Shown: positions 25,563-35,216 of the stretch, piece by piece | How the letters are laid out: every line of letters begins with the position of its first letter | Numbering within the stretch: position 1 is the first letter of the stretch | Assembly (NCBI RefSeq): GCF_002210165.1 | Contig: NZ_AQQP01000002.1 | Location: 372,001 to 436,000, forward strand | Length of the DNA stretch: 64,000 bases | From: Phaeobacter sp. 22II1-1F12B | Lineage (GTDB): Bacteria; Pseudomonadota; Alphaproteobacteria; Rhodobacterales; Rhodobacteraceae | Direction: 5' to 3' | Notes under the pieces: generated by a model | Told to the model about the DNA's origin: nothing | Databases searched by the model: none | Seen by the model: the letters and a program-made list of their open reading frames with translations, nothing else | Position numbers and translations under genes: made by a program

Positions 25563-26411
25563 TCAGGCGTCGTGGCGGGCCGATTCCCATGCCAGCATCG
25601 CCCGTTTGACCGGCAATCCCCAGTGATACCCGCCAAGCCCGCCGGATTTCCGCAGCGCCCGGTGACAGGGGATCAGCCAACTGACCGGGTTGCGCCCGAC
25701 AGCCGTGCCCACCGCCCGCACGGCACGCGGGTTGCCGATGGCCTCGGCGATTTCCGAATAGGTCGTGACGTGGCCCGACGGGATGTTCAGCAGTGCCTCC
25801 CAGACCTTGATCTGGAACGGGGCACCGATCAGGAAAAGCGGCGTTTCGTTCAAGCCCTGCTCGCCGCCAAAAGCGCTGAGCACCCAAGGGCGCAAACGCA
25901 TCACGTCCTCGACATAGCGTGCCTTTGGCCAGCGGCCGCAGAGGTCCTCCATCGCCGCCGCCTCGCCCGCATCGGCCGCGAACCCCATGCCGCAGATGCC
26001 TTTTTCCGTGCCCATGACCAGCGCCGGACCGAATGGGCTTTCAAACCAGCCCCAGTAAATGGTCAGCCCCTCACCGCCGCGCGCGTATTCGCCCGGACTC
26101 ATCGCTTCCCACCGTAGGAACAGATCGTGCAGACGCCCGCTGCCCGACATGCCGGTGGCAAGCGCCGTTTCAAGCGTGGTGAAGCGTTCGGCCAGCAGCG
26201 ACTTGGCATGGCCAAGGCGCAGGTACTGCTGATAGCGCTTAGGTGAAACACCGACCCATGCCGAGAAGACGCGCTGGAAGTGCGCGGGGCTCATGCCCAT
26301 TTCGCGGGCCATTTCTTCGAGCGTGAGCGCGTCGCCGCCCTGATCGATCAGCTCGATCGCGCGGCGCATGACACCGTAGTGATACCCGGTCTCGGATGAT
26401 TGGACATTCAT
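25563..26411 (-). CDS. AraC-HTH/methylated-DNA--protein-cysteine methyltransferase (Ada-like, lacks AdaA domain)
   Basis: 282 residues: an AraC-type helix-turn-helix region (about 15-110; LTLEEMAREMGMSPAHFQRVFSAWVGVSPKRYQQYLR in parts) fused to an O6-methylguanine-DNA methyltransferase domain (about 115-275) whose acceptor Cys is in WLIPCHRAL. It repairs O6-alkylguanine by suicide transfer and may regulate genes. Unlike E. coli Ada there is no N-terminal zinc-binding methyl-phosphotriester domain: the AraC domain begins within the first 15 residues. It is monocistronic and divergent from nth. Confidence 0.9.
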   Translation of the reverse strand: MNVQSSETGYHYGVMRRAIELIDQGGDALTLEEMAREMGMSPAHFQRVFSAWVGVSPKRYQQYLRLGHAKSLLAERFTTLETALATGMSGSGRLHDLFLRWEAMSPGEYARGGEGLTIYWGWFESPFGPALVMGTEKGICGMGFAADAGEAAAMEDLCGRWPKARYVEDVMRLRPWVLSAFGGEQGLNETPLFLIGAPFQIKVWEALLNIPSGHVTTYSEIAEAIGNPRAVRAVGTAVGRNPVSWLIPCHRALRKSGGLGGYHWGLPVKRAMLAWESARHDA

Positions 26412-26505
26412 GGAAACACCCTTTCCTTGCTGTTGCTCAACCTATCCCGGCGGTGCCAACGGAGCGACCCGTTTCTTGTGGAAACCGCCCGGCGCTTCGC
26501 GCTTC

Positions 26506-26552
26506 AAAAGTCTTTAATTAAGACTTTTTCCAAGAATTTTTGAAAATTCTTG
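26506..26552. repeat. Bipartite palindrome (copy 3) between ada-like gene and nth
   Basis: Palindrome A: AAAAGTCTT (26506-26514) with AAGACTTTT (26520-26528). Palindrome B: CAAGAATTTT (26531-26540) with AAAATTCTTG (26543-26552). Both perfect. Palindrome B shares its CAAGAA outer arm with copies 1 and 2. The rest of 26412-26630 shows no gene. Confidence 0.75.
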
Positions 26553-26630
26553 CGCCCCCGAAAGGTTCCTCAGGGGATGGGCGGGATTTTCCGTTGCGGT
26601 GCTGGCGCTTGCACGGCATTAAAGCCCGCG

Positions 26631-27275
26631 ATGGCAAAACAACTCAGCTACCACACGATCCGCGAGATCTTTACCCGTTTCCACACGGCCGAACCCGAGC
26701 CGAAGGGCGAGTTGGATCACGTGAACGCCTATACGCTGGTTGTCGCCGTGGCCCTTTCGGCGCAAGCAACTGATGCCGGGGTGAACAAGGCCACCGCCGC
26801 TCTGTTCAGGGTCGCGGATACGCCACAGAAAATGCTCGATCTGGGCGAAGAAGGCCTGATCGAGCATATCAAGACCATCGGCCTTTTCCGCCAGAAGGCA
26901 AAGAACGTGATGAAACTGTCGCGCATTCTTGTCGAAGAGTACGGCGGAGAGGTGCCCAATTCGCGCGCCGCGCTGCAGTCTCTTCCGGGCGTTGGGCGCA
27001 AGACAGCGAATGTCGTTTTAAACATGTGGTGGCACTACCCGGCGCAGGCGGTCGATACCCATATCTTCCGTCTCGGCAATCGCTCGGGCATCGCCCCGGG
27101 CAAGACGGTCGACCATGTCGAACGTGCCATCGAAGACAATATCCCGGCGGATTTCCAACTCCATGCGCATCACTGGATGATCCTGCATGGCCGCTACACC
27201 TGTGTCGCGCGCAAGCCGAAATGTCCGGCCTGCCTGATCCGCGACCTATGCCAATACGAGGAAAAGACTGAATGA
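26631..27275 (+). CDS. nth: Endonuclease III
   Basis: A 214-residue base-excision repair glycosylase/AP lyase for oxidised pyrimidines. The helix-hairpin-helix with the catalytic Lys is LPGVGRKTANVVLN, the catalytic Asp is in AVDTHIFRLGNR, and the C-terminal [4Fe-4S] motif is CVARKPKCPACLIRDLC (C-x6-C-x2-C-x5-C). The ATG at 26631 (MAKQLSYHTIREIF) is chosen by family length; it has only a weak ribosome site. The stop overlaps the PfkB start by four bases. Confidence 0.95.
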   Translation: MAKQLSYHTIREIFTRFHTAEPEPKGELDHVNAYTLVVAVALSAQATDAGVNKATAALFRVADTPQKMLDLGEEGLIEHIKTIGLFRQKAKNVMKLSRILVEEYGGEVPNSRAALQSLPGVGRKTANVVLNMWWHYPAQAVDTHIFRLGNRSGIAPGKTVDHVERAIEDNIPADFQLHAHHWMILHGRYTCVARKPKCPACLIRDLCQYEEKTE

Positions 27276-28261
27276 AAACCTATGACATCGTCGGAATCGG
27301 CAACGCAATCGTGGACGTGATTTCGCAATCCGACGACAGCTTTCTCGACCTCATGGGCATCGAAAAGGGCATCATGCAGCTGATCGAACGCGACCGCGGC
27401 GAGACACTTTACGGCGCGATGGAAAACCGCGTTCAGACGCCGGGCGGATCGGTTGCCAACACCATTGCCGGCGCGGGTTCGCTCGGTCTGAGCGCCGGTT
27501 TCATCGGTCGTGTCCATGATGACGCGCTTGGCCGGTTTTACGCCGATGCGATGAACGACAAGGGCATCGATTTCGTGAACCCGCCGGTTTCGGGTGGCGA
27601 ATTGCCGACGTCGCGTTCGATGATCTTCGTTTCGCCCGATGGCGAGCGGTCGATGAACACCTATCTCGGGATTTCCTCGGAACTCAGCCCCGAGGATGTC
27701 TCCTCGGACGTGGCTGGCAACGCCAAGATTATGTTCCTCGAAGGGTATCTCTTTGACAAGGACAAGGGAAAGAGCGCTTTCCTCGAGGCCGCCCGCGATT
27801 GCCGCAAGGGCGGCGGCAAGACCGGCATCGCCATCTCTGACCCGTTCTGCGTCGAACGCCACCGGGCCGACTTTCTCGACCTGATCGAAAAGGATCTGGA
27901 TTTCGTCATCGGCAACGAAGAGGAAATCAAGTCGCTCTTCGAAACCGACGATCTTGAAGAAGCCATCGCCAAGACGGGCGCGATCTGCCCGCTGGTAGTC
28001 TGCACCCGGTCCGGTGACGGTGTCACCGTGCTGGCCGAGGGCAACCGAGTGGATGTGCCCGTGACAAAGATCGTCCCCGTGGACGCCACCGGCGCGGGCG
28101 ACCAGTTCGCCGCCGGTTTCCTCTATGGTCTTGCCACAGGCCGCGATCTGGAAACCTGCGCGAAGATCGGCAACGTCTGCGCGGGCGAGGTGATCTCGCA
28201 CATCGGTCCCCGGCCCGAAGCCGACATGCCCGAACTGCTGCGCAAGGCCGGTCTTCTCTGA
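27272..28261 (+). CDS. PfkB-family carbohydrate/nucleoside kinase (adenosine-kinase-like)
   Basis: A 329-residue ribokinase-fold kinase. The N-terminal motif GGSVANTIAGAGSLGLSAGFIGRV and the C-terminal PfkB signature DATGAGDQFAAGFLYGLA, with catalytic Asp, are complete. This subgroup is widely annotated as adenosine kinase in alphaproteobacteria; the acceptor cannot be proved from sequence. It overlaps nth by four bases and is followed after two bases by the GNAT gene, so nth-pfkB-GNAT forms a coupled unit. Confidence 0.88.
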   Translation: MKTYDIVGIGNAIVDVISQSDDSFLDLMGIEKGIMQLIERDRGETLYGAMENRVQTPGGSVANTIAGAGSLGLSAGFIGRVHDDALGRFYADAMNDKGIDFVNPPVSGGELPTSRSMIFVSPDGERSMNTYLGISSELSPEDVSSDVAGNAKIMFLEGYLFDKDKGKSAFLEAARDCRKGGGKTGIAISDPFCVERHRADFLDLIEKDLDFVIGNEEEIKSLFETDDLEEAIAKTGAICPLVVCTRSGDGVTVLAEGNRVDVPVTKIVPVDATGAGDQFAAGFLYGLATGRDLETCAKIGNVCAGEVISHIGPRPEADMPELLRKAGLL

Positions 28262-28263
28262 CC

Positions 28264-28860
28264 ATGCTTGAAGAAGGCTTTCACAAGGTACCGCTTGGAC
28301 ATGTGGCGACCGTCGTCACCTATCTCGAGATGACCTCGCCCGCGGCCCTGCGCCCGGCTGAGCTGCCCGAGGGCGTCACCCTGCGGCGCGTCACTGATCC
28401 GGATACGGTCTGGTACAAGGACCTGTTCATGCGGGTCGGCGGCCAGGACTGGCTCTGGTTCTCGCGGCTCAAGATGGAAAACAGCAAGCTGGGCGCGATC
28501 ATCCGCGACCCCGATGTGCATATGTTCACGCTTGATCTCGGCGGAACGGCGCAGGCCATTCTGGAGCTCGACTTTCGCGAGAAGGGCAAATGCGAGGTGG
28601 CGTTTTTCGGCGTCGCCCCTGCGCTGACCGGCAGCACGGCGGGACGTTGCCTGATGAACCACGCGATTACCTATGCATTTGCGCAAGGAATCGACATGCT
28701 TCATCTGCACACCTGCACCATGGATCACCCAAGGGCGCTGGCCTTTTACCGGCGCACCGGGTTCACGCCTGTCCGGCAGGAAATCGAAGTGCTGGAAGAC
28801 CCGCGTCTGACCGGCGATCTTCCAAGGGAAGCCGCGCCGCATATTCCGATTTTCGCCTGA
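28264..28860 (+). CDS. GNAT-family N-acetyltransferase
   Basis: A 198-residue acetyl-CoA-dependent acyltransferase. Residues about 100-175 contain the GNAT core: the strand CEVAFFGVAPALTGSTAGRCLMNHAI (acetyl-CoA loop region) and HLHTCTMDHPRALAFYRRTGF. Substrate unknown. It starts two bases after the kinase stop and is the last gene of that operon. Confidence 0.85.
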   Translation: MLEEGFHKVPLGHVATVVTYLEMTSPAALRPAELPEGVTLRRVTDPDTVWYKDLFMRVGGQDWLWFSRLKMENSKLGAIIRDPDVHMFTLDLGGTAQAILELDFREKGKCEVAFFGVAPALTGSTAGRCLMNHAITYAFAQGIDMLHLHTCTMDHPRALAFYRRTGFTPVRQEIEVLEDPRLTGDLPREAAPHIPIFA

Positions 28861-28867
28861 AGAATAA

Positions 28868-28892
28868 CCGGCGGCGCAATTAACGCCGCCGG
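28868..28892. terminator. Hairpin between convergent GNAT and symporter genes
   Basis: Arms CCGGCGGCG (28868-28876) and CGCCGCCGG (28884-28892) form a perfect 9-bp stem with a 7-base AT loop midway between two convergent stops. It may serve both strands although T-runs are short. Confidence 0.65.
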
Positions 28893-28900
28893 GTCCAATA

Positions 28901-30256
28901 TCAGTGAGGCTTGGCGTATTGCGCCAGTTCCGCCTCGGCTGTTTCGTCTATGTCCAGCTCTTCGTCCGTGATCAGCCCGGCGTTCGGGTCGTTGAACACT
29001 GCAAGGTCGATCTTGTTCTCGCCCTTCGCGACAATGGTCGAAACCACCGCGTCGCCCGTGATATTGACGGCAGTGCGGATCATGTCCATCAGCCGGTCGA
29101 CACCAAGGATCAGGGCGATGCCTTCGATCGGCAGACCGACCTGCCCCAGCACCATCGTCAGCATGACAAGGCCCACGCCCGGCACGCCCGCTGTCCCGAT
29201 CGAGGCCAGAACCGCCATCGCGATCACGGTGATATAGCCACCAAGCCCAAGGTCGATACCGTAAACATTGGCAAGGAACACGGTCGCGACACCCTGCATG
29301 ATCGCGGTGCCGTCCATGTTGATCGTCGCGCCAAAGGGCACGCAGAAGGACGCGACCGAGTTATCGACCCCCACCCGTTCCGTGACCGAGCGCAGCGTGA
29401 CAGGGATGGTCGCGTTCGATGAGGCTGTGGAAAAGGCGAAGATCTGCGCCGGGCGCATCTTTTGCATGAAGATGAACGGGTTCAGCCCGGTGAACAGCTT
29501 GAGCATCAACATCAGCGTCACGAAGAGATGCAGGAACAGGGCCGCGACCAGTGTCAGCACATAGGCGAGAACCGGGCCAAACAGCTCGATCCCCTGTTCG
29601 GTGAAGGTTTTCGCGATCAGGCAGAACACACCATAGGGTGCAAAGGCCATGACGATGGATACAACCTTCATCATCAATTCGTTCATGTATTCGCAGCCCT
29701 CGACAAAGGCCTTGGACTTGCCCCCCAGCATCAGCACCGCGACGCCAAGGATGACCGTGTAGAAAATGACCTGCAGCATGTCGCCGTTGGCGAAGGCGGC
29801 GACCGGATTGGTCGGCACGATGCCTGCAAAGACATCCCAGACCGACGGTGCTTCCTTGCCGGTGACACCGCTGGTGTCGACGCCTTCCATGTCAAAGCCC
29901 TGCCCCGGACCGACAAGCGTCGCAAGCAGGATGGCAACCGCGATGGCGATGGCCGTGGTGGTGAGGTAAAGCACGAAGCTCTTCCCGCCCACCCTTCCGA
30001 GGATGCGGATATCGCCGATCCCGGTGACCCCGTTGATTAGCGAGAAAAACACGAGTGGCACGACCAACATCTTGAGAGCATTGACAAACATCTTGCCAAT
30101 CATCCCGAAGAAACCGCCAACGATATGGGTGTTGATGAAATCGCTGTCGATCATGTTGAAGATCACGCCAAGGATCAGGCCGGCGACCATCCCGATCATC
30201 ACCTTGACAGTAAGAGACATTTTTCCGCTGTCTGTCGCGCTATGAGACACAGTCAT
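28901..30256 (-). CDS. Dicarboxylate/amino acid:cation symporter (DAACS family)
   Basis: A 451-residue secondary transporter with eight membrane helices and two re-entrant loops. Signature regions are FSTASSNATIPVTL (serine-rich hairpin 1), GATINMDGTAI and the last-helix motif GVDRLMDMIRTAVNITGDAV. It imports C4-dicarboxylates, glutamate or aspartate with H+ or Na+. The tail (about 425-451) is acidic. GGAGTG lies six bases before the ATG. It is monocistronic and divergent from aroC. Confidence 0.92.
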   Translation of the reverse strand: MTVSHSATDSGKMSLTVKVMIGMVAGLILGVIFNMIDSDFINTHIVGGFFGMIGKMFVNALKMLVVPLVFFSLINGVTGIGDIRILGRVGGKSFVLYLTTTAIAIAVAILLATLVGPGQGFDMEGVDTSGVTGKEAPSVWDVFAGIVPTNPVAAFANGDMLQVIFYTVILGVAVLMLGGKSKAFVEGCEYMNELMMKVVSIVMAFAPYGVFCLIAKTFTEQGIELFGPVLAYVLTLVAALFLHLFVTLMLMLKLFTGLNPFIFMQKMRPAQIFAFSTASSNATIPVTLRSVTERVGVDNSVASFCVPFGATINMDGTAIMQGVATVFLANVYGIDLGLGGYITVIAMAVLASIGTAGVPGVGLVMLTMVLGQVGLPIEGIALILGVDRLMDMIRTAVNITGDAVVSTIVAKGENKIDLAVFNDPNAGLITDEELDIDETAEAELAQYAKPH

Positions 30257-30449
30257 GGTTCACTCCACTCAATCCCGGATCTGGTCCAATGGTCGCATGG
30301 AATCTTCAAATCCTATAGTAAATTTTCACCTTTTGGTTGTAGCAGCCTTGGTTTGCCCCATGAAATCGCCCGATTTTCAGCCCCCAAGCGCGATTGCGCG
30401 CCCGTTCCCGATGGGGTAACCGAAACAAGGTTTTGAAAGGGCGCCCGAC

Positions 30450-31553
30450 ATGACGACCAACAGTTTTGGCCATCTTTTCCGTGTTACCACATGGGGCGAA
30501 AGCCACGGTCCGGCGCTTGGCGCGACAGTCGACGGTTGCCCTCCGGGGGTCGAGATCGACGAGGCGATGATCCAGCACTGGCTCGACCGGCGCAAACCCG
30601 GTCAGTCGAAATACACGACCCAGCGGCGCGAACCGGATCAGGTGCGCATCCTTTCGGGCGTATTCGAAGGTCAGACGACAGGGATGCCCGTCCAGCTGAT
30701 GATCGAAAACACCGATCAGCGGTCGAAAGATTATTCCGAGATCATGGATAAATTCCGCCCCGGCCATGCGGATATAACTTATTGGCAGAAATACGGAATT
30801 CGTGATTACCGCGGTGGCGGCCGGTCTTCGGCACGCGAAACCGCGGCGCGGGTGGCCGCAGGCGGTCTGGCGCGCGAGGCGATCCGCGCGCTGGCGCCAG
30901 AGGTTAGGATCACCGGCTACATGACGCAGATCGGGCCGCATGGGATCGACCGCGAAAACCTTGATTTGACCCAGATCGAGGAGAACCCCTTCTGGTGCCC
31001 TGATGCCGGTGCCGCCGAGACATGGGCCGGTTACCTCGACGGCCTGCGAAAGTCCGGCAATTCGGTTGGCGCCATCGTCGAAGTGACCGCGAGCGGCGTG
31101 CCCGCCGGGCTTGGCGCGCCGGTCTATGGCAAGCTCGACACAGATCTTGCTGCCGCAATGATGAGCATCAACGCCGTCAAGGGTGTGGAAATCGGCGAAG
31201 GCATGGCAGCGGCCATGCTGACCGGCGAAGAAAACGCCGACGAGATTTTCATGGGCAATGACGGCCAGCCGGTCTATTCCAGCAACCACGCGGGCGGGAT
31301 CCTTGGCGGCATTTCAACCGGGCAGGATCTGGTGGTGCGTTTCGCGGTCAAGCCGACCTCGTCGATCCTCAAGACCCGCCAGACCATCACCAAATCCGGC
31401 CAGTCGACCGAGATCATCACCAAGGGCCGTCACGATCCCTGCGTCGGCATCCGCGCCGTCCCGGTGGGCGAGGCGATGATGGCCTGCGTGATCCTTGACC
31501 ACCTGCTGCTGCATCGCGGACAGGTCGGCGGGAACCGGGGCAAGATCGGCTGA
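30450..31553 (+). CDS. aroC: Chorismate synthase
   Basis: A 367-residue FMN-dependent enzyme making chorismate from EPSP. Signatures: [36 protein letters not shown] and the C-terminal [15 protein letters not shown] and [23 protein letters not shown] precedes the ATG at a good distance. The following permease starts one base after the stop. Confidence 0.97.
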   Translation: MTTNSFGHLFRVTTWGESHGPALGATVDGCPPGVEIDEAMIQHWLDRRKPGQSKYTTQRREPDQVRILSGVFEGQTTGMPVQLMIENTDQRSKDYSEIMDKFRPGHADITYWQKYGIRDYRGGGRSSARETAARVAAGGLAREAIRALAPEVRITGYMTQIGPHGIDRENLDLTQIEENPFWCPDAGAAETWAGYLDGLRKSGNSVGAIVEVTASGVPAGLGAPVYGKLDTDLAAAMMSINAVKGVEIGEGMAAAMLTGEENADEIFMGNDGQPVYSSNHAGGILGGISTGQDLVVRFAVKPTSSILKTRQTITKSGQSTEIITKGRHDPCVGIRAVPVGEAMMACVILDHLLLHRGQVGGNRGKIG

Positions 31554-31554
31554 C

Positions 31555-32499
31555 ATGCTATCCATTCTGGGCATCGTCTTCCCGCTCTTTGCGGTGATCG
31601 CCGTTGGCTATGGCGCTGTCCGCGCGGGATGGTTCAAACCCTCTGACATGCCGGTTCTTGGCCGGTTCGTGATGCAGCTCGCCCTGCCCGCACTGCTGTT
31701 TCACGCCGTCGCCTCGCGCGATCTGCACGAGGTCATCGACACTGGCTACATCACGATCCTCATCGTCGGCGGGTTGCTGACCGTCGTAGTGACCTTTGGC
31801 TGGTTCACCCTGACCGCGCCGGACAAGCGGCGGCGCGCGATTGCCGTCATGGGCTCGGTCTGCCCGAACTCCAGCTTTGTCGGCTATCCGCTGATGCTGA
31901 TGGTATTCCCCGATCTCGCAGGCGTCATCCTTGCGCAGAATGTGTTGATCGAAAACGTCCTGTTCATTCCGCTGACGCTGATCCTTGTCGATCTGGCCGA
32001 AGACCGTCCCGACCTGTCCCTGCCCAAACTGCTGGCGACGGTGATCTGGGATTTCCTCAAACGGCCCATGGTGATCGCGCTGCTGGCCGGTCTGGTATTC
32101 TCAATGGCTGGCCTGCACCTGCCCGGACCGGCAGACCGGTTCTTTACCCTGCTCGCCGGGGCGGCCTCTGCCGTGGCGCTGGTGGTGATCGGCGGCTCGC
32201 TCGTGGGTCTGCCGCTGACCGGGAACCGTGCGATGGCGGTGCAGATCGCGGCCGCCAAGCTGCTGGTGCACCCGGCGCTGGTGGCGCTTTCCGCCGCGCT
32301 TTTGATCGGGGCGGGGCTGGTGAAGATATCGCCCGACATGCACACAAGCGTCATCCTGACTGCCGCCATGCCCATGTTCGCGATCTACACCGTTTTCGCT
32401 CAGGAACGAGGCCTTGGTGGGGCCGCTTCGCTGGCGCTGCTTGCCGGGACCAGCAGTGCCTTTGTCACGCTTAGCATTTTCCTCTGGTTGCTGACCTGA
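31555..32499 (+). CDS. AEC-family auxin/metabolite efflux transporter
   Basis: A 314-residue inner-membrane protein with about ten helices, from MLSILGIVFPLFAVIAVGYG to a final FVTLSIFLWLL; the family signature PALLFHAVASRD and the central FVGYPLMLMVFPD are visible. AEC carriers export organic acids; substrate unknown. The ATG at 31555 lies one base after the aroC stop; a longer frame would only overlap aroC. Confidence 0.88.
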   Translation: MLSILGIVFPLFAVIAVGYGAVRAGWFKPSDMPVLGRFVMQLALPALLFHAVASRDLHEVIDTGYITILIVGGLLTVVVTFGWFTLTAPDKRRRAIAVMGSVCPNSSFVGYPLMLMVFPDLAGVILAQNVLIENVLFIPLTLILVDLAEDRPDLSLPKLLATVIWDFLKRPMVIALLAGLVFSMAGLHLPGPADRFFTLLAGAASAVALVVIGGSLVGLPLTGNRAMAVQIAAAKLLVHPALVALSAALLIGAGLVKISPDMHTSVILTAAMPMFAIYTVFAQERGLGGAASLALLAGTSSAFVTLSIFLWLLT

Positions 32500-32646
32500 C
32501 GCGGGCGCGCCCGAGCCGAATTAGGGGGGCAAACTGGCGTTTGACAGCCCCTCCACCGCGTGAGTGCCGCAACAGCCATGTCCCTCCTGCAAGGCTGCAA
32601 AATCAACCCGTTGATCTTTCCCGCGCCACGGCGCAGGTTCGCGCGC

Positions 32647-33585
32647 ATGCCACAGCCCCTGTCTTCTCACCGTCCCGGCCTTGCCATCGTCCTCAAGATC
32701 TCAGCGATCGGTTTCTTTTCGGTCATGGCGGCGATGATCAAGGCGACCTCGGAAGACATTCCACCGGGCGAGGCGGTGTTCTTTCGATCCCTCTTTGCGA
32801 TCCCGGTAATCTTTGTCTGGCTGGCCGCGCGCGGTGAATTGCGCCACGGATTGTCGACCCGGAACCCGCGCGGGCATTTCTGGCGCGGCGTGCTGGGCAC
32901 CTCGGCAATGGGGATGACATTCGCCGGGCTTGGCATGCTGCCCCTGCCCGAGGTCACGGCGCTTGGTTATGCCGCCCCGATTTTTACGGTCATTTTTGCC
33001 GCTTTCATGCTGGGCGAAAAGATCCGCCTGATCCGGATTACCGCCGTTGTCATCGGGCTGGTCGGGGTTGTCATCATGCTCTGGCCACGGCTGGGCGGGG
33101 GTGCCGATCTGGGCGACACGGCAACGCTCGGCGCGATCCTGATCCTTTGCGCGACCATCGCGCGGGCATTGGTGCAGATTCATATCCGACAGCTCGTTCA
33201 GACCGAACATGCCGCCGCTGTCGTATTCTATTTCTCGGTAACGGCGACGCTTCTTTCGCTGGTGACGATCTTTTTCGGCTGGGTCCTGCCTTCGCCGCAG
33301 AACCTGTTCCTGCTTATCGGCGCGGGGCTTCTGGGCGGGATCGCGCAGATCCTCGTGACCTCGTCCTATCGTTTCGGCCCCGCCTCGATGCTGGCGCCCT
33401 ATGATTACACATCCATGTTGTTCGCGATCCTGATCGGCTACGTCTGGTTCGCCGAACTGCCCACACTGGTGATGCTGGCCGGCGCGGTGCTGGTCATCGC
33501 GAGTAACGGTATCGTCGTCTGGCGCGAACGCCAGCTTGGCCTGCAACGCACCAAGGCGCGGGCCGTCACCGACCCCAAAGCCTGA
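32647..33585 (+). CDS. EamA/DMT-superfamily transporter
   Basis: About 312 residues, ten hydrophobic helices in two EamA repeats. Start at 32647 (MPQPLSSHRPGLAIVLKISAIG) places the first helix where family members have it; the frame stays open to 32560. It is followed after 17 bases by cobO. Exported compound unknown. Confidence 0.86.
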   Translation: MPQPLSSHRPGLAIVLKISAIGFFSVMAAMIKATSEDIPPGEAVFFRSLFAIPVIFVWLAARGELRHGLSTRNPRGHFWRGVLGTSAMGMTFAGLGMLPLPEVTALGYAAPIFTVIFAAFMLGEKIRLIRITAVVIGLVGVVIMLWPRLGGGADLGDTATLGAILILCATIARALVQIHIRQLVQTEHAAAVVFYFSVTATLLSLVTIFFGWVLPSPQNLFLLIGAGLLGGIAQILVTSSYRFGPASMLAPYDYTSMLFAILIGYVWFAELPTLVMLAGAVLVIASNGIVVWRERQLGLQRTKARAVTDPKA

Positions 33586-33602
33586 TCCAAGGAGGAGATC
33601 TC

Positions 33603-34202
33603 ATGTCCGACGCCACGTCCCACAAGGAAGAAATGCAAAAGGTTCAGGCCAAGCAGCGCGAGAAGGTGTCCAAGCTGCAGGACCCGGAACGCGGGCTGGT
33701 GCTCATCCATACTGGAGCGGGCAAGGGAAAATCTTCCTCGGCCTTCGGCGTACTGATCCGGGCGCTCGGCTGGAAACAGACCTGCGGCGTCGTCCAGTTC
33801 ATCAAGGGCAAATGGATCACAGGCGAGCGTCGCTTCTTTCAGGACCTCGGCGGCGTGACGTGGCACACGATGGGCGAAGGCTTTACCTGGGACACGCAGG
33901 ACCGCGAACGTGATATCGCAGCCGCGACCGCCGCTTTCAACAAGGCCTGCGAGATGATGAAAAGCGGCGACTATGACCTGATCGTGCTGGACGAGATCAA
34001 TATCGCCCTGCGTTATGGCTATCTGTCAGTGGATCAGGTGATCGCGGGTCTCGACGCGCGCGACAAGCGGACGGGGGTTATCCTGACCGGACGCGACGCC
34101 AAACCCGAGCTTTGCGAATATGCCGACCTCGTAACGGAAATGGGCGAGGTCAAGCACCCGTTCAAAGCGGGGATCAAGGCCCAGCGCGGTGTCGACTATT
34201 AA
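33603..34202 (+). CDS. cobO: Cob(I)yrinic acid a,c-diamide adenosyltransferase
   Basis: A 199-residue CobA/CobO-type enzyme that adds the adenosyl group to cobalamin precursors. P-loop HTGAGKGKSSSAFG, then GVVQFIKGKW and LIVLDEINIALRYGYL are the family signatures. AAGGAGGAG sits seven bases before the ATG, one of the strongest ribosome sites in the window. No other cobalamin genes are adjacent. A strong terminator follows. Confidence 0.95.
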   Translation: MSDATSHKEEMQKVQAKQREKVSKLQDPERGLVLIHTGAGKGKSSSAFGVLIRALGWKQTCGVVQFIKGKWITGERRFFQDLGGVTWHTMGEGFTWDTQDRERDIAAATAAFNKACEMMKSGDYDLIVLDEINIALRYGYLSVDQVIAGLDARDKRTGVILTGRDAKPELCEYADLVTEMGEVKHPFKAGIKAQRGVDY

Positions 34203-34218
34203 AGCCTTCGCCAAGCAG

Positions 34219-34247
34219 GCGATGGCGGCACCCCGCCATCGCTTTTT
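34219..34247 (+). terminator. Intrinsic terminator of cobO
   Basis: Arms GCGATGGCGG (34219-34228) and CCGCCATCGC (34233-34242), perfect 10-bp stem, 4-base loop, followed by TTTTT. Confidence 0.93.
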
Positions 34248-34250
34248 GGC

Positions 34251-35216
34251 TCAATAGCCGACAGACCGATCCACGGCCCCCGGCGGCACTTTGCCTTCGC
34301 TAAGCGCGATATAATTCTCAACCACTTGCCGCAAGACCTCGCGCCGCGTGGTGTCCGACGCCTTGTGCGGCGTCACCAGCACGTTCGGGAGCGTCCAGAA
34401 CACGTGATCGGCGGGCAGCGGCTCCTGACGGAAAACATCCAGCGTGGCAGATCCGATTTGCCCCGCCTCGAGTGCTGCGAGGAAATCCTCCTCGACCATG
34501 TGTTCGCCACGCCCGATCTGGACCAGCGCCGCACCTTTTGGCAGCTTCGCAAAAAGATCAGCGTTCAGCACGTCGCGGGTGTCTTCGGTCAGCGGCAATA
34601 GATTGACGAGAATGCGAGACCGGGCAGCGACCTGTTCCACCGCATCTTCGCCGACGACGATTTCGACACCGGGTTCGGGGTCTTTCTCGCTTCGGCAGGC
34701 GGCCATGACCGGATAGCCCATCGCGACCAGCGCCCGGGCAGTCTGCCGCCCCATCAGGCCAAAGCCCAGAATACCGACCGGAACCTGCGAGGGCATGTCG
34801 GTCGAATGGGAATAGGCCCAGCGCTTTTCTTCCTGCGCCTTGAGGAATTCACCCATCTTGCGGTGATGCCAGATCACGTGCCACGCCGCGAAACCGGCCA
34901 TCTGGCGGGCCTGCTCATCGTCGCGGATACGAGTGACGGTCGTGCTTGCAGGTAGCGAGGGGCAGGCAAAGATACTGTCCACGCCCGCCGCGATCGACGA
35001 CACCATCCTGACGTTGGGAAAGCGCTCGAACGCATCGTCCTCGGGGGCCCAGACCAGCGCGCAAGTCACAGCCAAGGGATCTTCGACCTCATCCGGGCGT
35101 ACAAGGTTCAGACGCGGTTCATGCGCCTTGGACATGGCCCGTTTGATGTCATAGCCGTCGCGCGACAAGGTGACGACGGTCAGCGGCGTGGCTTCGGTGA
35201 TCGGGGTATCCTTCAT
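34251..35216 (-). CDS. D-2-hydroxyacid dehydrogenase (glyoxylate/hydroxypyruvate reductase A-like)
   Basis: A 321-residue NAD(P)-dependent dehydrogenase. The dinucleotide motif is VGILGFGLMGRQTARALVAMG; catalytic Arg, Glu and His are suggested by VQIGRGEHM, LDVFRQEPLP and VTPHKAS. The pattern resembles GhrA more than the SerA class. It probably reduces glyoxylate or hydroxypyruvate. It converges on cobO across the terminator. The 255-bp space behind it (35217-35471) holds no gene or motif I can support. Confidence 0.87.
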   Translation of the reverse strand: MKDTPITEATPLTVVTLSRDGYDIKRAMSKAHEPRLNLVRPDEVEDPLAVTCALVWAPEDDAFERFPNVRMVSSIAAGVDSIFACPSLPASTTVTRIRDDEQARQMAGFAAWHVIWHHRKMGEFLKAQEEKRWAYSHSTDMPSQVPVGILGFGLMGRQTARALVAMGYPVMAACRSEKDPEPGVEIVVGEDAVEQVAARSRILVNLLPLTEDTRDVLNADLFAKLPKGAALVQIGRGEHMVEEDFLAALEAGQIGSATLDVFRQEPLPADHVFWTLPNVLVTPHKASDTTRREVLRQVVENYIALSEGKVPPGAVDRSVGY

